From: an uncultured Muribaculaceae bacterium
GTDB taxonomy: Bacteria; Bacteroidota; Bacteroidia; Bacteroidales; Muribaculaceae
Direction: 5' to 3'
Assembly: GCA_934636465.1 (NCBI GenBank)
Contig: CAKUAR010000022.1
Coordinates: forward strand, 1 to 33,144
Length of the DNA: 33,144 nucleotides
Of the stretch, positions 1 through 7,719 are shown one piece after another; within the stretch, counting starts at the first letter, position 1, and each line of letters starts with the position of its first letter. A program made the translations under genes and the position numbers. Under the pieces are notes generated by a model that was given only the letters and a program-made list of their open reading frames with translations, was not told the DNA's origin and did not search any database.

Positions 1-34
1 AGCCGTTCTTCATAATTGTGACGCCTATACATAA

Positions 35-72
35 TGCACCCCAAAAGTTTTGTGTCTAACTTTTGGGGTGCA
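35..72. repeat. Perfect 15-bp inverted repeat, IS150/IS3-end-like or terminator
   Basis: TGCACCCCAAAAGTT (35-49) is exactly complementary to AACTTTTGGGGTGCA (58-72), with an 8-nt loop. It lies 64 nt past the stop of the M16 peptidase gene, so it could end that transcript, although no U-tract follows on the minus strand. Read on the minus strand, the right half continues as TGCACCCCAAAAGTTAGACAC, in the style of IS150-group IS3 family termini (as I remember them). No transposase is visible beside it. It may therefore be a terminator, or two short IS ends left in inverted orientation. Confidence 0.7.
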
Positions 73-135
73 GTTCATTTTATGGTTTACCTGCTGCTCT
101 GCTGCCAGCGAGTGTGGCGCGGAGCGCGGTTGTTG

Positions 136-2958
136 TTACTCTTTGGGGAGCATGATGATTTCGAGGTCGTTGCCCTGGCTGAGCACTTTCTTCACAAATG
201 CAGAAACCTTGGCAGGAGTCATGCCTTTCACCATGTCGGCATAGCCGGTGTAGTTGTCGATGCCGTTCTTATACCACAGGCTAAGAGTGTTAATCCAGAA
301 GCTGTTTTGCTTGGCTTGGGTCTCAAAGTCCTTAACCAAGTTTTTCTGGGTATTTGCCAAATCTTCGGCGTTGACTGTTGTGGCGAGCTTGGCGGCCTCT
401 TCACGCATAATCTTGAGCGCGAGGTCTTTCTTCTCAGGCTTCATTGGGCATACGCCGATTATGTTGACAAACGACTTGCTGCCCACCATCTGGGCATAGC
501 CTGCAGCTCCGGCAGAGTAGGCTGCGCTGGCGTCCTCACGAATCTTTTGCAGATAGATTATGCTTAGCAGCTGGCCTGCTGCGTCGGCATAAGCGGAGTT
601 TTCCATGCTGTAAGGCATCTTGGAGTTGTACCAATACATGCGCGCCATGGCCTTAGGGGTCTCCATCTTGCGGCTGAACTCAACCACGTTTTTGCCCACA
701 GGGCGTGTGGTCACGTCCTTGAACTTGCAGTTGGGCTTGCCGGCCGACGGCAGGGTGGCGATGTATTGCTCAATGAGCGGCTTAATGCTGTCTTCCTCGA
801 AATTGCCCACGAAATAGAACGTGTAGTTGGCGGCATTGGCGGTGCGCTCCTTGGCGATTTGCAGAATGCGGTCGTAGTTGATTTTGCCGAGGTCGGCAAG
901 CTCAAGAGGTTTCTTGCGCAGGCTGCGGTTTGCCAAGATGTAGTTCACCGAGTCGCTAAACACAGTTTCGGGCTTGTTGCTCTTGTTAGCAAGGTAGGTC
1001 TTATAGAGGTTCATTGTGCTTGCCCAGTTCTTTTCATCTTTCTTGATGTTGGTGAACTTGAGGTAAGTGAGTTGGAACATAGTTTCCAAGTCTTTCACTG
1101 TGGAGCTGCCGCGCATGCGGTCGTAGCTTGTGGCCATGCTGTAGGTCACGTTGACCTGCTTGCCGGCAAGAGCCTTTTGAAGTTCCTCGAAGTTGAAGTC
1201 GCCCAGGCCGCTTGAGCCGATGGCGTCGTCAATCACGTTGAGGTTGGTGAAGTCGTTGGCACCATAGAGCGAGCTTCCGCCTTGTGCCTCGGCAAGCATT
1301 TGCACCTCGTCGGCCTTGTAGTCGGTGTGTTTGAGCACCACCTTCACACCATTTGACAGGGTGAGCTCCTTAGTGCCGAATTTCTTGCCAGCCACTTCTT
1401 TCACAATCTTGCCCTTGGCAGGGAGCTTGCTCACGAGAGGCTCGTTTTTCACGTTGTCAACATAGGCTTCAAGTTTCTCGCCGCGCACTTGGCCAATGGT
1501 GGCTTTGAGCTGCTCAACGGTGGGATACACGGCGTTGGCCTTCTCGGTGCAGAATGCGCGCACCACCACGTTGGTGTCGCTCTTGCTGATTAGCTCAGGC
1601 AGGGCGTGGTTGATTGCGTTGACCGAAATCTGCGGCACAATCATCTTTGTGTATTTATACTCGTCGGCAATTGACATCAAAGGCTCGTTTTGCAAGTAGT
1701 TCTCGGTGTAGTCGCTTGCATAGTCGTCATTTGCCACCTTGTCGCGGTTGTTATATTTTTGCTCCAGTTGGCTGAGATACTCACTTTGGGTGCGAGCATA
1801 CTCTGTGGCGGTGAAGCCGTGCTGAATGGCGCGTTCAGCCTCTTCGTAGATGGCTTTGAGAGTGGCGTTCTCCTGGCCTGGTTTTGCCACACCTATCAGG
1901 TTGAAGGCGTCTTTTGTCTTAGAGAAGATGTAGGTGCCGTCGTAGGCAAATGCTTGCAGGAATGGGCAAGAAGGGTCTTGTGCTTTTTCGCGCAGGCGGT
2001 CGTTGAGCATGCTGCTAATCACGTTTTTCACATATCCGTCAATCAGATAAGTGAACTTAGTCTTGTCGCTGTCAGGCACTGCATCGTGCTTGAAGCTGAT
2101 AGTCACTTGGTTGTATTGCTGCTCCTTGTCCTTGTCAACCACTACTATGGCCTGTGAATTGTCGGGCACAACCTCGTCAACTACTTTGGGGGCATTTGCG
2201 GGGTTCTTTATGTCGCCAAACATTTCCTTGATTTTGTTGACAGTGTAATCAACATCAACGTCACCCACCACAATTATGGCTTGATTATCCGGGTGATACC
2301 ACTTGGCATAGTAGTCGCGCAGCTCCTTGTATTTGAAGTTGTCAACCACGCTCATCAAGCCGATAGGCATGCGCTTGCCATATTTTGAGCCGGGATACAG
2401 GGTCTCAAGGTTACGTTCAAGCATGCGCTGGCTTGCGCTTGAGCGCAAACGCCACTCCTCGTGAATCACGCCACGCTCCTTGTCTATTTCCTTACCGTCG
2501 AGTGTGAGTCCGCACGACCAGTCGCGCAATATGAGCAGACATGAGTCGAGCGACGAACGGCGTGCAGAGGGCACGTCGTTGATGTTATAGACGGTGCGGT
2601 CAACTGAGGTGTAGGCATTCAAGTCCTTTCCAAACTCCACTCCCAGCGAGCGTGTGTAGTCGATGATGCCATTGTCCTTGAAGTGGTCGGAACCGTTAAA
2701 TGCCATGTGCTCAAGGAAGTGGGCAAGACCACGCTGGCTTTCTTCCTCCTGGATTGAGCCCACGCGTTGTGCAATGTAGAAGTTGACGCGGTGCTCTGGG
2801 TAATTGTTGTGGCGCACATAGTAGGTGAGTCCGTTGGGCAGTTTTCCCACTTTCACAGCCGTGTCAACCGGCAGTGGCGGAAGCTGCTGCGCATAGGCAA
2901 CGGAAGCAAAACCTGCTGCTGCAACCAGAATCAGTGTTAAGAGTTTTCTTAATCTCAT
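136..2958 (-). CDS. Secreted M16 (pitrilysin/insulinase) family zinc metallopeptidase
   Basis: A 940-residue peptidase, probably periplasmic, which likely degrades peptides. The usual two-half M16 architecture fits the length. The inverted zinc motif HFLEH is at residues 80-84 (H80, E83, H84), and the third ligand is probably Glu161 in the KERGVIHEE segment. The N-terminal half is thus the catalytic one, and the C-terminal half (from about residue 520) is the usual inactive repeat. I chose the ATG at 2958 because it starts a clean signal peptide (MRLRKLLTLILVAAAGFASVAYA); the longer frame to 3036 would run through the promoter. A perfect -7 box lies at 3002-3009. It looks monocistronic. Substrate is unknown. 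Confidence 0.93.
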   Translation of the reverse strand: MRLRKLLTLILVAAAGFASVAYAQQLPPLPVDTAVKVGKLPNGLTYYVRHNNYPEHRVNFYIAQRVGSIQEEESQRGLAHFLEHMAFNGSDHFKDNGIIDYTRSLGVEFGKDLNAYTSVDRTVYNINDVPSARRSSLDSCLLILRDWSCGLTLDGKEIDKERGVIHEEWRLRSSASQRMLERNLETLYPGSKYGKRMPIGLMSVVDNFKYKELRDYYAKWYHPDNQAIIVVGDVDVDYTVNKIKEMFGDIKNPANAPKVVDEVVPDNSQAIVVVDKDKEQQYNQVTISFKHDAVPDSDKTKFTYLIDGYVKNVISSMLNDRLREKAQDPSCPFLQAFAYDGTYIFSKTKDAFNLIGVAKPGQENATLKAIYEEAERAIQHGFTATEYARTQSEYLSQLEQKYNNRDKVANDDYASDYTENYLQNEPLMSIADEYKYTKMIVPQISVNAINHALPELISKSDTNVVVRAFCTEKANAVYPTVEQLKATIGQVRGEKLEAYVDNVKNEPLVSKLPAKGKIVKEVAGKKFGTKELTLSNGVKVVLKHTDYKADEVQMLAEAQGGSSLYGANDFTNLNVIDDAIGSSGLGDFNFEELQKALAGKQVNVTYSMATSYDRMRGSSTVKDLETMFQLTYLKFTNIKKDEKNWASTMNLYKTYLANKSNKPETVFSDSVNYILANRSLRKKPLELADLGKINYDRILQIAKERTANAANYTFYFVGNFEEDSIKPLIEQYIATLPSAGKPNCKFKDVTTRPVGKNVVEFSRKMETPKAMARMYWYNSKMPYSMENSAYADAAGQLLSIIYLQKIREDASAAYSAGAAGYAQMVGSKSFVNIIGVCPMKPEKKDLALKIMREEAAKLATTVNAEDLANTQKNLVKDFETQAKQNSFWINTLSLWYKNGIDNYTGYADMVKGMTPAKVSAFVKKVLSQGNDLEIIMLPKE

Positions 2959-3001
2959 AATCTTATTTGTTTGATTGAAAAAATATGCTTCTTTGAACTT
3001 G

Positions 3002-3009
3002 CAAAGATA
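3002..3009 (-). promoter_or_regulatory. Bacteroidota -7 promoter box for the M16 peptidase gene
   Basis: The minus strand reads TATCTTTG, a perfect TAnnTTTG -7 element, giving a leader of roughly 40 nt before the ATG at 2958. No well-spaced TTTG -33 element is evident; an AT-rich tandem repeat lies further upstream. Confidence 0.55.
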
Positions 3010-3040
3010 ATGCCGAACGGGCAAACTTGTTGGCAATTAA

Positions 3041-3076
3041 CGCTTAAAAACGCTTAAAAACGCTTAAAAACGCTTA
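3041..3076. repeat. 10-bp tandem repeat, CGCTTAAAAA x 3.6
   Basis: Three exact copies of CGCTTAAAAA (3041-3070) plus a partial CGCTTA (3071-3076). The copies sit about 30-70 nt upstream of the M16 peptidase -7 box. The period is close to one DNA turn, so the A-tracts would face the same side of the helix; this could produce intrinsic bending, act as an UP-like element or serve as a cooperative protein site. Confidence 0.9.
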
Positions 3077-3120
3077 GGAAACTTAATCCTATGCATTTTG
3101 CAGCATGAAGCATAGTGTTA

Positions 3121-3166
3121 AGATGCGCCGCAACGAGCCCATGTGTGGGTGCGGTGCGGCGCATCT
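3121..3166 (-). terminator. Hairpin after the glycerol facilitator gene
   Basis: AGATGCGCCGC (3121-3131) pairs perfectly with GCGGCGCATCT (3156-3166), and an inner CCCA/TGGG pair (3138-3149) extends it. It starts 24 nt past the facilitator stop codon. It is GC-rich and stable, but the minus-strand sequence beyond it has no clear U-tract, so terminator is likely rather than certain. Confidence 0.5.
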
Positions 3167-3189
3167 GTGGGGTGTGGAAATTAGGGCGT

Positions 3190-3936
3190 TTAGAATATGC
3201 CTCCGCAGAAATTGTAGCATGCAAAATAGGCTGCTGCTGCAAGTGCACCGCCAATCAGCGGCCCTGCCACAGGCACCCAGCTATATGCCCAGTCGCTGTC
3301 GCGCTTGCCTTTGATGGGCAGCACGGCGTGGGCAAGGCGCGGACCGAGGTCACGCGCGGGGTTGATGGCATAGCCTGTGGTGCCGCCGAGCGACATGCCT
3401 ATGGCCACAATAAGAAGGGTGACAGGCAGCGGTCCAACGGTAACCAGACCGGCGTTGCCCTTGGTGCTGCAAGCCAAAATCACAAACACAAGCACAAATG
3501 TGCCTATGATTTCGCTGAGCAGGTTGCGCCACTTGTTGCGTATGGCTGGCTCGGTGCAGAACACTCCGAGCTTGGCGTCGGCATCGGCGGTGGCGTCGAA
3601 GTGGTCTTTATAGAACGCATAGACCAACGCGCCTCCGCAAAATGCGCCTGCCATTTGAGCCACCACATAGGGCAACACCTCGCTCCAGGGGAAACTGCCG
3701 GCTAAGGCAAGGCCGAGTGTCACGGCAGGGTTGAGGTGCGCGCCGGTGTAAGGGCCGGCAATCAGCACGCCAGCCATCACTGCCAGACCCCAAGCCAGTG
3801 TCACAACCACCCAGCCGGCGCCTTGACCCTTGCTCTTGTTGAGGCTCACACAAGCCACCACGCCGTCACCGAGCAAAATAAGCACGAGAGTTCCCACGAA
3901 CTCAAGCAGCATTTTAGTTTCTAACGAATACTCCAT
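3190..3936 (-). CDS. glpF: MIP family glycerol facilitator (aquaglyceroporin)
   Basis: A 248-residue, six-helix inner-membrane channel for passive entry of glycerol and similar small polyols. Both pore half-helix motifs are present: NPA at residues 69-71 (HLNPAVTLG) and NPARD at 192-196 (INPARDLGPR). The Asp directly after the second NPAR is typical of glycerol facilitators rather than strict water channels. Length matches the family. It is the second gene of an operon with glycerol kinase, 47 nt downstream of the kinase stop with no terminator between. Entry through the channel followed by phosphorylation traps glycerol in the cell. No glycerol-3-phosphate dehydrogenase is in the window, so the next metabolic step is encoded elsewhere. 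Confidence 0.93.
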   Translation of the reverse strand: MEYSLETKMLLEFVGTLVLILLGDGVVACVSLNKSKGQGAGWVVVTLAWGLAVMAGVLIAGPYTGAHLNPAVTLGLALAGSFPWSEVLPYVVAQMAGAFCGGALVYAFYKDHFDATADADAKLGVFCTEPAIRNKWRNLLSEIIGTFVLVFVILACSTKGNAGLVTVGPLPVTLLIVAIGMSLGGTTGYAINPARDLGPRLAHAVLPIKGKRDSDWAYSWVPVAGPLIGGALAAAAYFACYNFCGGIF

Positions 3937-3983
3937 AGTTTTTTTCTTATCTTTCGTCTATTGTTATTTGTTTGGAAATGATT

Positions 3984-5477
3984 TTATTGCTTTTCGTTGC
4001 TTAAGGTGCGCCTTATGGCGTCGTGCCACTTGTTGACTATGGCTTTAACCTTCTCGAGGTCGCCTTGCGGCTTAAACTCGTTTTCCACCTGCCACTGGCG
4101 TTTTATTTCGTCGGTGCTCGACCAGTAGCCCACTGCCAGACCGGCAAGATAGGCTGCTCCGAGCGCGGTGGTCTCGGTTACGCGCGGACGGAACACTGGC
4201 ACATTGAGCACATCGCTCTGGAACTGCATCATCAGATTGTTGCGCGAAGCTCCGCCGTCAACCTTGAGTTCGCAGATTGGCAGATTGGAGTCGCGGCGCA
4301 TGCAGTCAACTATGTCGTAGGTCTGCAAGGCTATGCCCTCGAGCGCGGCACGCGCTATGTGGGCAGCTGTGGTGCCTCGGCTTATGCCGGTGATGGAGCC
4401 GCGGGCAAACGGGTCCCAGTAAGGGGCTGCCAAGCCAGTGAGAGCCGGCACGAAATACACGCCGCCGGTGTCGGGCACCGACGCTGCCAGTGCCTCAATC
4501 TCGCTGCTCGACTTGATTATGCCGAGGCCGTCGCGAAGCCATTGCACCACCGAGCCGCCCACAAATATGGAGCCTTCGAGGGCGTAATTCACCTTGTCGC
4601 CTATTTTCCACGCTATGGTGGTGAGCAGGCTGTTTTTCGACGTGATGGGCTTTTCTCCGGTGTTCATGAGCAAGAAGCAGCCAGTGCCATAGGTGTTCTT
4701 GATGGCTCCTGGCTCTATGCACATCTGGCCGAACAAGGCGGCCTGCTGGTCGCCGGCAATGCCGGCAATGGGCACTTCGTGGGCAAAAATCGTGGTCTTG
4801 GTGTGGCCATAGACCTCGCTGCTCGATTTCACTTCGGGCATCATGGAGCGCGGAATGTCAAACAGCTTGAGCAGGTCGTCGTCCCAGTCGAGGGTGTGTA
4901 TGTTAAACAGCATGGTGCGGCTTGCGTTGCTCACGTCGGTAACATGCACCTCGCCGCGAGTGAGTCGCCACACGAGCCACGAGTCCACCGTGCCGAAGCG
5001 CAGCTTGCCCTTGTTGGCGCGCTCGCGTGCTCCTGGCACGTTGTCGAGAATCCATTTGATTTTTGTGCCGCTGAAATAGGCATCGATAATCAGACCTGTC
5101 TTTTCGCGAATGGTGTCGGTGAGACCATCGGCTTTGAGCTTCTCGCAATATTCGCCTGTGCGGCGGTCTTGCCACACTATGGCATTGTAGATGGGCTCTT
5201 CGCTCTCAATGTCCCACACGATGGTGGTTTCGCGCTGGTTGGTGATGCCTATGCCGGAAATGTCTTTGCCGTTGATGTCGAGCGAGGCGATGGCTTCTGC
5301 TATCACGGCCGCTTCCGACGACCATATCTCATGGGGATTGTGTTCCACCAGTCCTGATTTTGGGAAAATCTGAGTGAACTCTTTCTGCGCCGAGGCGCAG
5401 ATGGTGCCTTGCTCGTCGAACACTATGGCACGCGAGCTGCTTGTGCCTTGGTCAAGCGACAAAATATACTTTTTCAT
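3984..5477 (-). CDS. glpK: Glycerol kinase (FGGY family)
   Basis: A 497-residue cytoplasmic enzyme that makes sn-glycerol 3-phosphate from glycerol and ATP. The N-terminal motif [16 protein letters not shown] (residues 5-20) is the FGGY kinase phosphate loop of glycerol kinases. [10 protein letters not shown] and the substrate-region IVWQDRRT follow near residues 77-105. The C-terminal ATPase half contains [17 protein letters not shown] and [15 protein letters not shown]. Length is normal for GlpK (about 500). The ATG at 5477 fits the family N-terminus exactly. It is the first gene of the glycerol operon, preceded by a well-formed promoter at 5519-5550, and followed by the facilitator gene. 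Confidence 0.97.
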   Translation of the reverse strand: MKKYILSLDQGTSSSRAIVFDEQGTICASAQKEFTQIFPKSGLVEHNPHEIWSSEAAVIAEAIASLDINGKDISGIGITNQRETTIVWDIESEEPIYNAIVWQDRRTGEYCEKLKADGLTDTIREKTGLIIDAYFSGTKIKWILDNVPGARERANKGKLRFGTVDSWLVWRLTRGEVHVTDVSNASRTMLFNIHTLDWDDDLLKLFDIPRSMMPEVKSSSEVYGHTKTTIFAHEVPIAGIAGDQQAALFGQMCIEPGAIKNTYGTGCFLLMNTGEKPITSKNSLLTTIAWKIGDKVNYALEGSIFVGGSVVQWLRDGLGIIKSSSEIEALAASVPDTGGVYFVPALTGLAAPYWDPFARGSITGISRGTTAAHIARAALEGIALQTYDIVDCMRRDSNLPICELKVDGGASRNNLMMQFQSDVLNVPVFRPRVTETTALGAAYLAGLAVGYWSSTDEIKRQWQVENEFKPQGDLEKVKAIVNKWHDAIRRTLSNEKQ

Positions 5478-5518
5478 AGTGATTTGTAAACTTTGGTTTC
5501 ACATTTGTTGTTATTGTC

Positions 5519-5550
5519 CAAAGGTAACCTCAAATTTTCGTATTGGTCAA
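5519..5550 (-). promoter_or_regulatory. Promoter of the glpK-glpF operon
   Basis: On the minus strand a -33 TTG (5548-5550) is followed after 21 nt by a perfect -7 box TACCTTTG (5519-5526). The predicted leader is about 35 nt. A TGTAACA/TGTTACA dyad lies roughly 25 nt upstream of the -33 element. Confidence 0.7.
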
Positions 5551-5572
5551 CAATTTAACGCACATTAAGATG

Positions 5573-5591
5573 TGTAACAAAAAGTGTTACA
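5573..5591. promoter_or_regulatory. Dyad TGTAACA-N5-TGTTACA between acyltransferase and glpK
   Basis: Arms at 5573-5579 and 5585-5591 are perfect 7-bp inverted repeats with an AAAAG spacer. The element starts immediately beyond the acyltransferase stop and just upstream of the glpK promoter. It may be a weak AT-rich terminator hairpin for the former or an activator/repressor site for the latter. Sequence alone cannot decide. Confidence 0.45.
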
Positions 5592-5594
5592 ATT

Positions 5595-6662
5595 TTAATT
5601 TTTCACTATGGCTGTGAGTGGACTGCTAAGGTGCGGAATGAATTTATGCAATATGTAAAATATTGATACAGAAAGCGCTGCTGCCAAAATGGGGGGGGTG
5701 ATGAAGCAATATGCTTCCATAGCGCAACTGTGTGTGGCCGCTGACAGCGACGCAAACAGCTTGGTGAGCGGAAGCAGGAAGATGGTGTGGGCAGCATAGA
5801 CGAAGAAGCTGCTTTTTGCGAGGGTTGGCGATGCCGTGTGCCGCTTGGCAAACCATGTGGCGATGCTTATGGCGGTGATGATGGCGCAGAGCACATAGAT
5901 GTGCCTTGCCGCAGTGGCGAGCGCGCCGGAGCAAAGGGTGGTGGCTGCGGCAGTTGGAATGACTATGACGGCGGCTGGTGTGGCAAGCCGCAGAGCCAGG
6001 CGCGACATGCTTAGTCCGCGAATGGCAAAGAACGCGCCCACGGCAAACCACCAGAAGGCATTGAACGTGACGCCAAGCGGATTTTGCCACAGCTGGGCGT
6101 AATAGACTACTGCCAGCGCGAGCAAAGCCCACACGCCGCCACGCTTCAGCAGGGCATGGAACAGCGGACTTAGCAGGGTGACCACAATGAGGTCGCGCAC
6201 AAACCACAGTACCTCATGCACTGGAGCCGTGCCTGGTGCAACGGCCATGCCGAGCCAGTTAGTGAACCCCACGCCGGTGGTGCGGCATCCCCACAGCAGA
6301 TTGGCCGACAGCGGCTGCTGCAAGCTCTGGCCTGTGGCGATGGCTTGTGCCGAATAGAGCGCAACAGCTAGAATGTTCCATGCCAGATAAGGCACAAGCA
6401 GTGTGCGCAGGCGGTGCTTCATTTTGGTGGCATAGTTGTGGGCGGTGAAGCCGTGCTCTTGAGTGCCGAAGAAAAACAAATAGCCAGAAATTACAAAAAA
6501 CAGAGGCACGGCAAACAGCGGCAGCGTGAGCGACAGAAATGTGCCCAAGTCGTCGATGAAGTGGCTGCCGAGGTTGCGCCAGCAGGTGTTGTGGGCATGA
6601 ATCAGCACCACAAAGCACGCCAGCGGAAAACGGAGCGCGGTTATGTAGCGCGTGTCGGTCAA
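5595..6662 (-). CDS. Acyltransferase 3 family integral membrane protein
   Basis: A 355-residue protein with about ten hydrophobic segments, of the type that O-acylates surface glycans or lipids. The first helix carries the family pattern RYITALRFPLACFVVLIHAHN, with the conserved Arg and His (R11, H22). A TrpPheValArgAsp segment (WFVRDL) lies mid-protein, also typical. The start is a TTG at 6660-6662: no ATG or GTG exists between it and the upstream in-frame stop at 6696-6698, and the first internal ATG would remove the essential first helices. The TTG overlaps the stop of the upstream pseudouridine synthase gene (TTGA), which suggests translational coupling. A run of eight C (5691-5698) lies near codon 321. 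The acceptor is unknown. Confidence 0.88.
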   Translation of the reverse strand: MTDTRYITALRFPLACFVVLIHAHNTCWRNLGSHFIDDLGTFLSLTLPLFAVPLFFVISGYLFFFGTQEHGFTAHNYATKMKHRLRTLLVPYLAWNILAVALYSAQAIATGQSLQQPLSANLLWGCRTTGVGFTNWLGMAVAPGTAPVHEVLWFVRDLIVVTLLSPLFHALLKRGGVWALLALAVVYYAQLWQNPLGVTFNAFWWFAVGAFFAIRGLSMSRLALRLATPAAVIVIPTAAATTLCSGALATAARHIYVLCAIITAISIATWFAKRHTASPTLAKSSFFVYAAHTIFLLPLTKLFASLSAATHSCAMEAYCFITPPILAAALSVSIFYILHKFIPHLSSPLTAIVKN

Positions 6663-7567
6663 AGCAGGGTTTTGAAGTTGTCGGGCACTGGTGACTCAAA
6701 GCGCAAGGTTTGGCCTGTGACCGGGTGACGCATCTCTATGAGTGTGGCGTGCAGGGCAAGCCGGCGAATGGGGTTGGAGTGGCCACCATATTTGCGGTCG
6801 CCGCTCACGGGGTGTCCGAGCCCCTTCATGTGTACACGTATTTGGTTTTTGCGGCCAGTGCGCATTTCAAGCTCCACGAGCGAGTTGCGGCGGCCGCGCT
6901 CAAGTGTGGCATATTTTGTCACGGCAAGTTGTCCGAGTTTCTGGTCGTCGGTTTCATGCACCTCGTAGTTGTTTTCGTCGTCAACGAGGAAGTTTCTCAC
7001 AGTGCCACTGTCTTTTTCCATCACGCCTTCCACCACAGCCACATATAGGCGTCGGCTCACTATGTCGCTCCAGTTGCTCACCATCTTTTCGCGAGCCTTG
7101 GCGGTGCGTGCCAAAATCATAAGCCCCGACGTGTCGCGGTCGAGACGGTGCACCACAAACACCCTTGCGCGCTCATTGCCGCTTTTCACATAGTTGCGCA
7201 TTATGCTATACACGGTGCCGGTGGTGTTGCGCCCGGCGCTGGTTGACAGCACACCGTAGGCTTTGTCAACCACAATGATGTCGTCGTCCTCGTACACGAG
7301 CTTGAGGTGTGGACTGCTGAATGTGCTGAAAGAGCCACTGTAGTTGACCTGCAGTTCGTCGCCAGCCTCCACAGGGCGGTTAAACTTGGTGGACGGCATG
7401 CCGTTGACAGCAAATTGGTTGTGCTTGAGCATCGACTTGATTTTGCTTGCCGAGTGGTCGGCAAGTGCCTTTTGTGCTGCCTCAATGAGGGTGCACGGCT
7501 GCTCAACTATGAATTTCTGCACATTGTCCTTCCGGGCATTGCGTTGTGGTCTTGTGGGTTGTTTCAT
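6659..7567 (-). CDS. RluA family RNA pseudouridine synthase with S4 domain
   Basis: A 302-residue cytoplasmic enzyme that isomerises uridine in rRNA or tRNA. An S4-like RNA-binding segment spans about residues 20-75. The catalytic motif HRLDRDTSG is at 140-148, with the nucleophilic Asp143. The later KNQIRVHMKGLGHPVSGDRKYGG segment is the RluA-family C-terminal signature region. I chose the ATG at 7567 because the longer frame to 7675 would cover the promoter box (7592-7599) and the preceding terminator region. It heads a two-gene unit with the overlapping acyltransferase gene. The precise target uridine (RluC/RluD-like or other) cannot be told from sequence. Confidence 0.93.
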   Translation of the reverse strand: MKQPTRPQRNARKDNVQKFIVEQPCTLIEAAQKALADHSASKIKSMLKHNQFAVNGMPSTKFNRPVEAGDELQVNYSGSFSTFSSPHLKLVYEDDDIIVVDKAYGVLSTSAGRNTTGTVYSIMRNYVKSGNERARVFVVHRLDRDTSGLMILARTAKAREKMVSNWSDIVSRRLYVAVVEGVMEKDSGTVRNFLVDDENNYEVHETDDQKLGQLAVTKYATLERGRRNSLVELEMRTGRKNQIRVHMKGLGHPVSGDRKYGGHSNPIRRLALHATLIEMRHPVTGQTLRFESPVPDNFKTLL

Positions 7568-7591
7568 TTCAGTGATGTGATATTTGTGATG

Positions 7592-7599
7592 CAAAGATA
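7592..7599 (-). promoter_or_regulatory. -7 promoter box for the pseudouridine synthase gene
   Basis: The minus strand reads TATCTTTG, a perfect TAnnTTTG element, predicting a leader of about 18 nt before the ATG at 7567. No convincing -33 element is seen at the right spacing. It lies between the terminator of the GLUG gene and the pseudouridine synthase start. Confidence 0.5.
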
Positions 7600-7633
7600 G
7601 TGCAAATTGGAGTGGCAGAGGAGTGTTTTGGTC

Positions 7634-7673
7634 ATAAAAAAGAGCCGGACTCCAAACTTGTGGAATCCGGCTC
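7634..7673 (-). terminator. Rho-independent terminator of the GLUG-repeat gene
   Basis: GAGCCGGACTCC (7642-7653) pairs with GGAATCCGGCTC (7662-7673) with one mismatch and an 8-nt loop. On the minus strand the stem is followed directly by TTTTTTAT. It starts 47 nt past the stop codon of the GLUG gene. Confidence 0.9.
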
Positions 7674-7719
7674 ATGAAAAGTCAAAAGCGGTCAGGCTGC
7701 TTGTAGCAGCAGTCTTTTA

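Noticed and set aside
4023..5357. A 444-codon open frame on the plus strand, antisense to glpK
   Set aside because: It is a codon-bias shadow of a confidently identified gene. The protein has no recognisable motif, signal or promoter.
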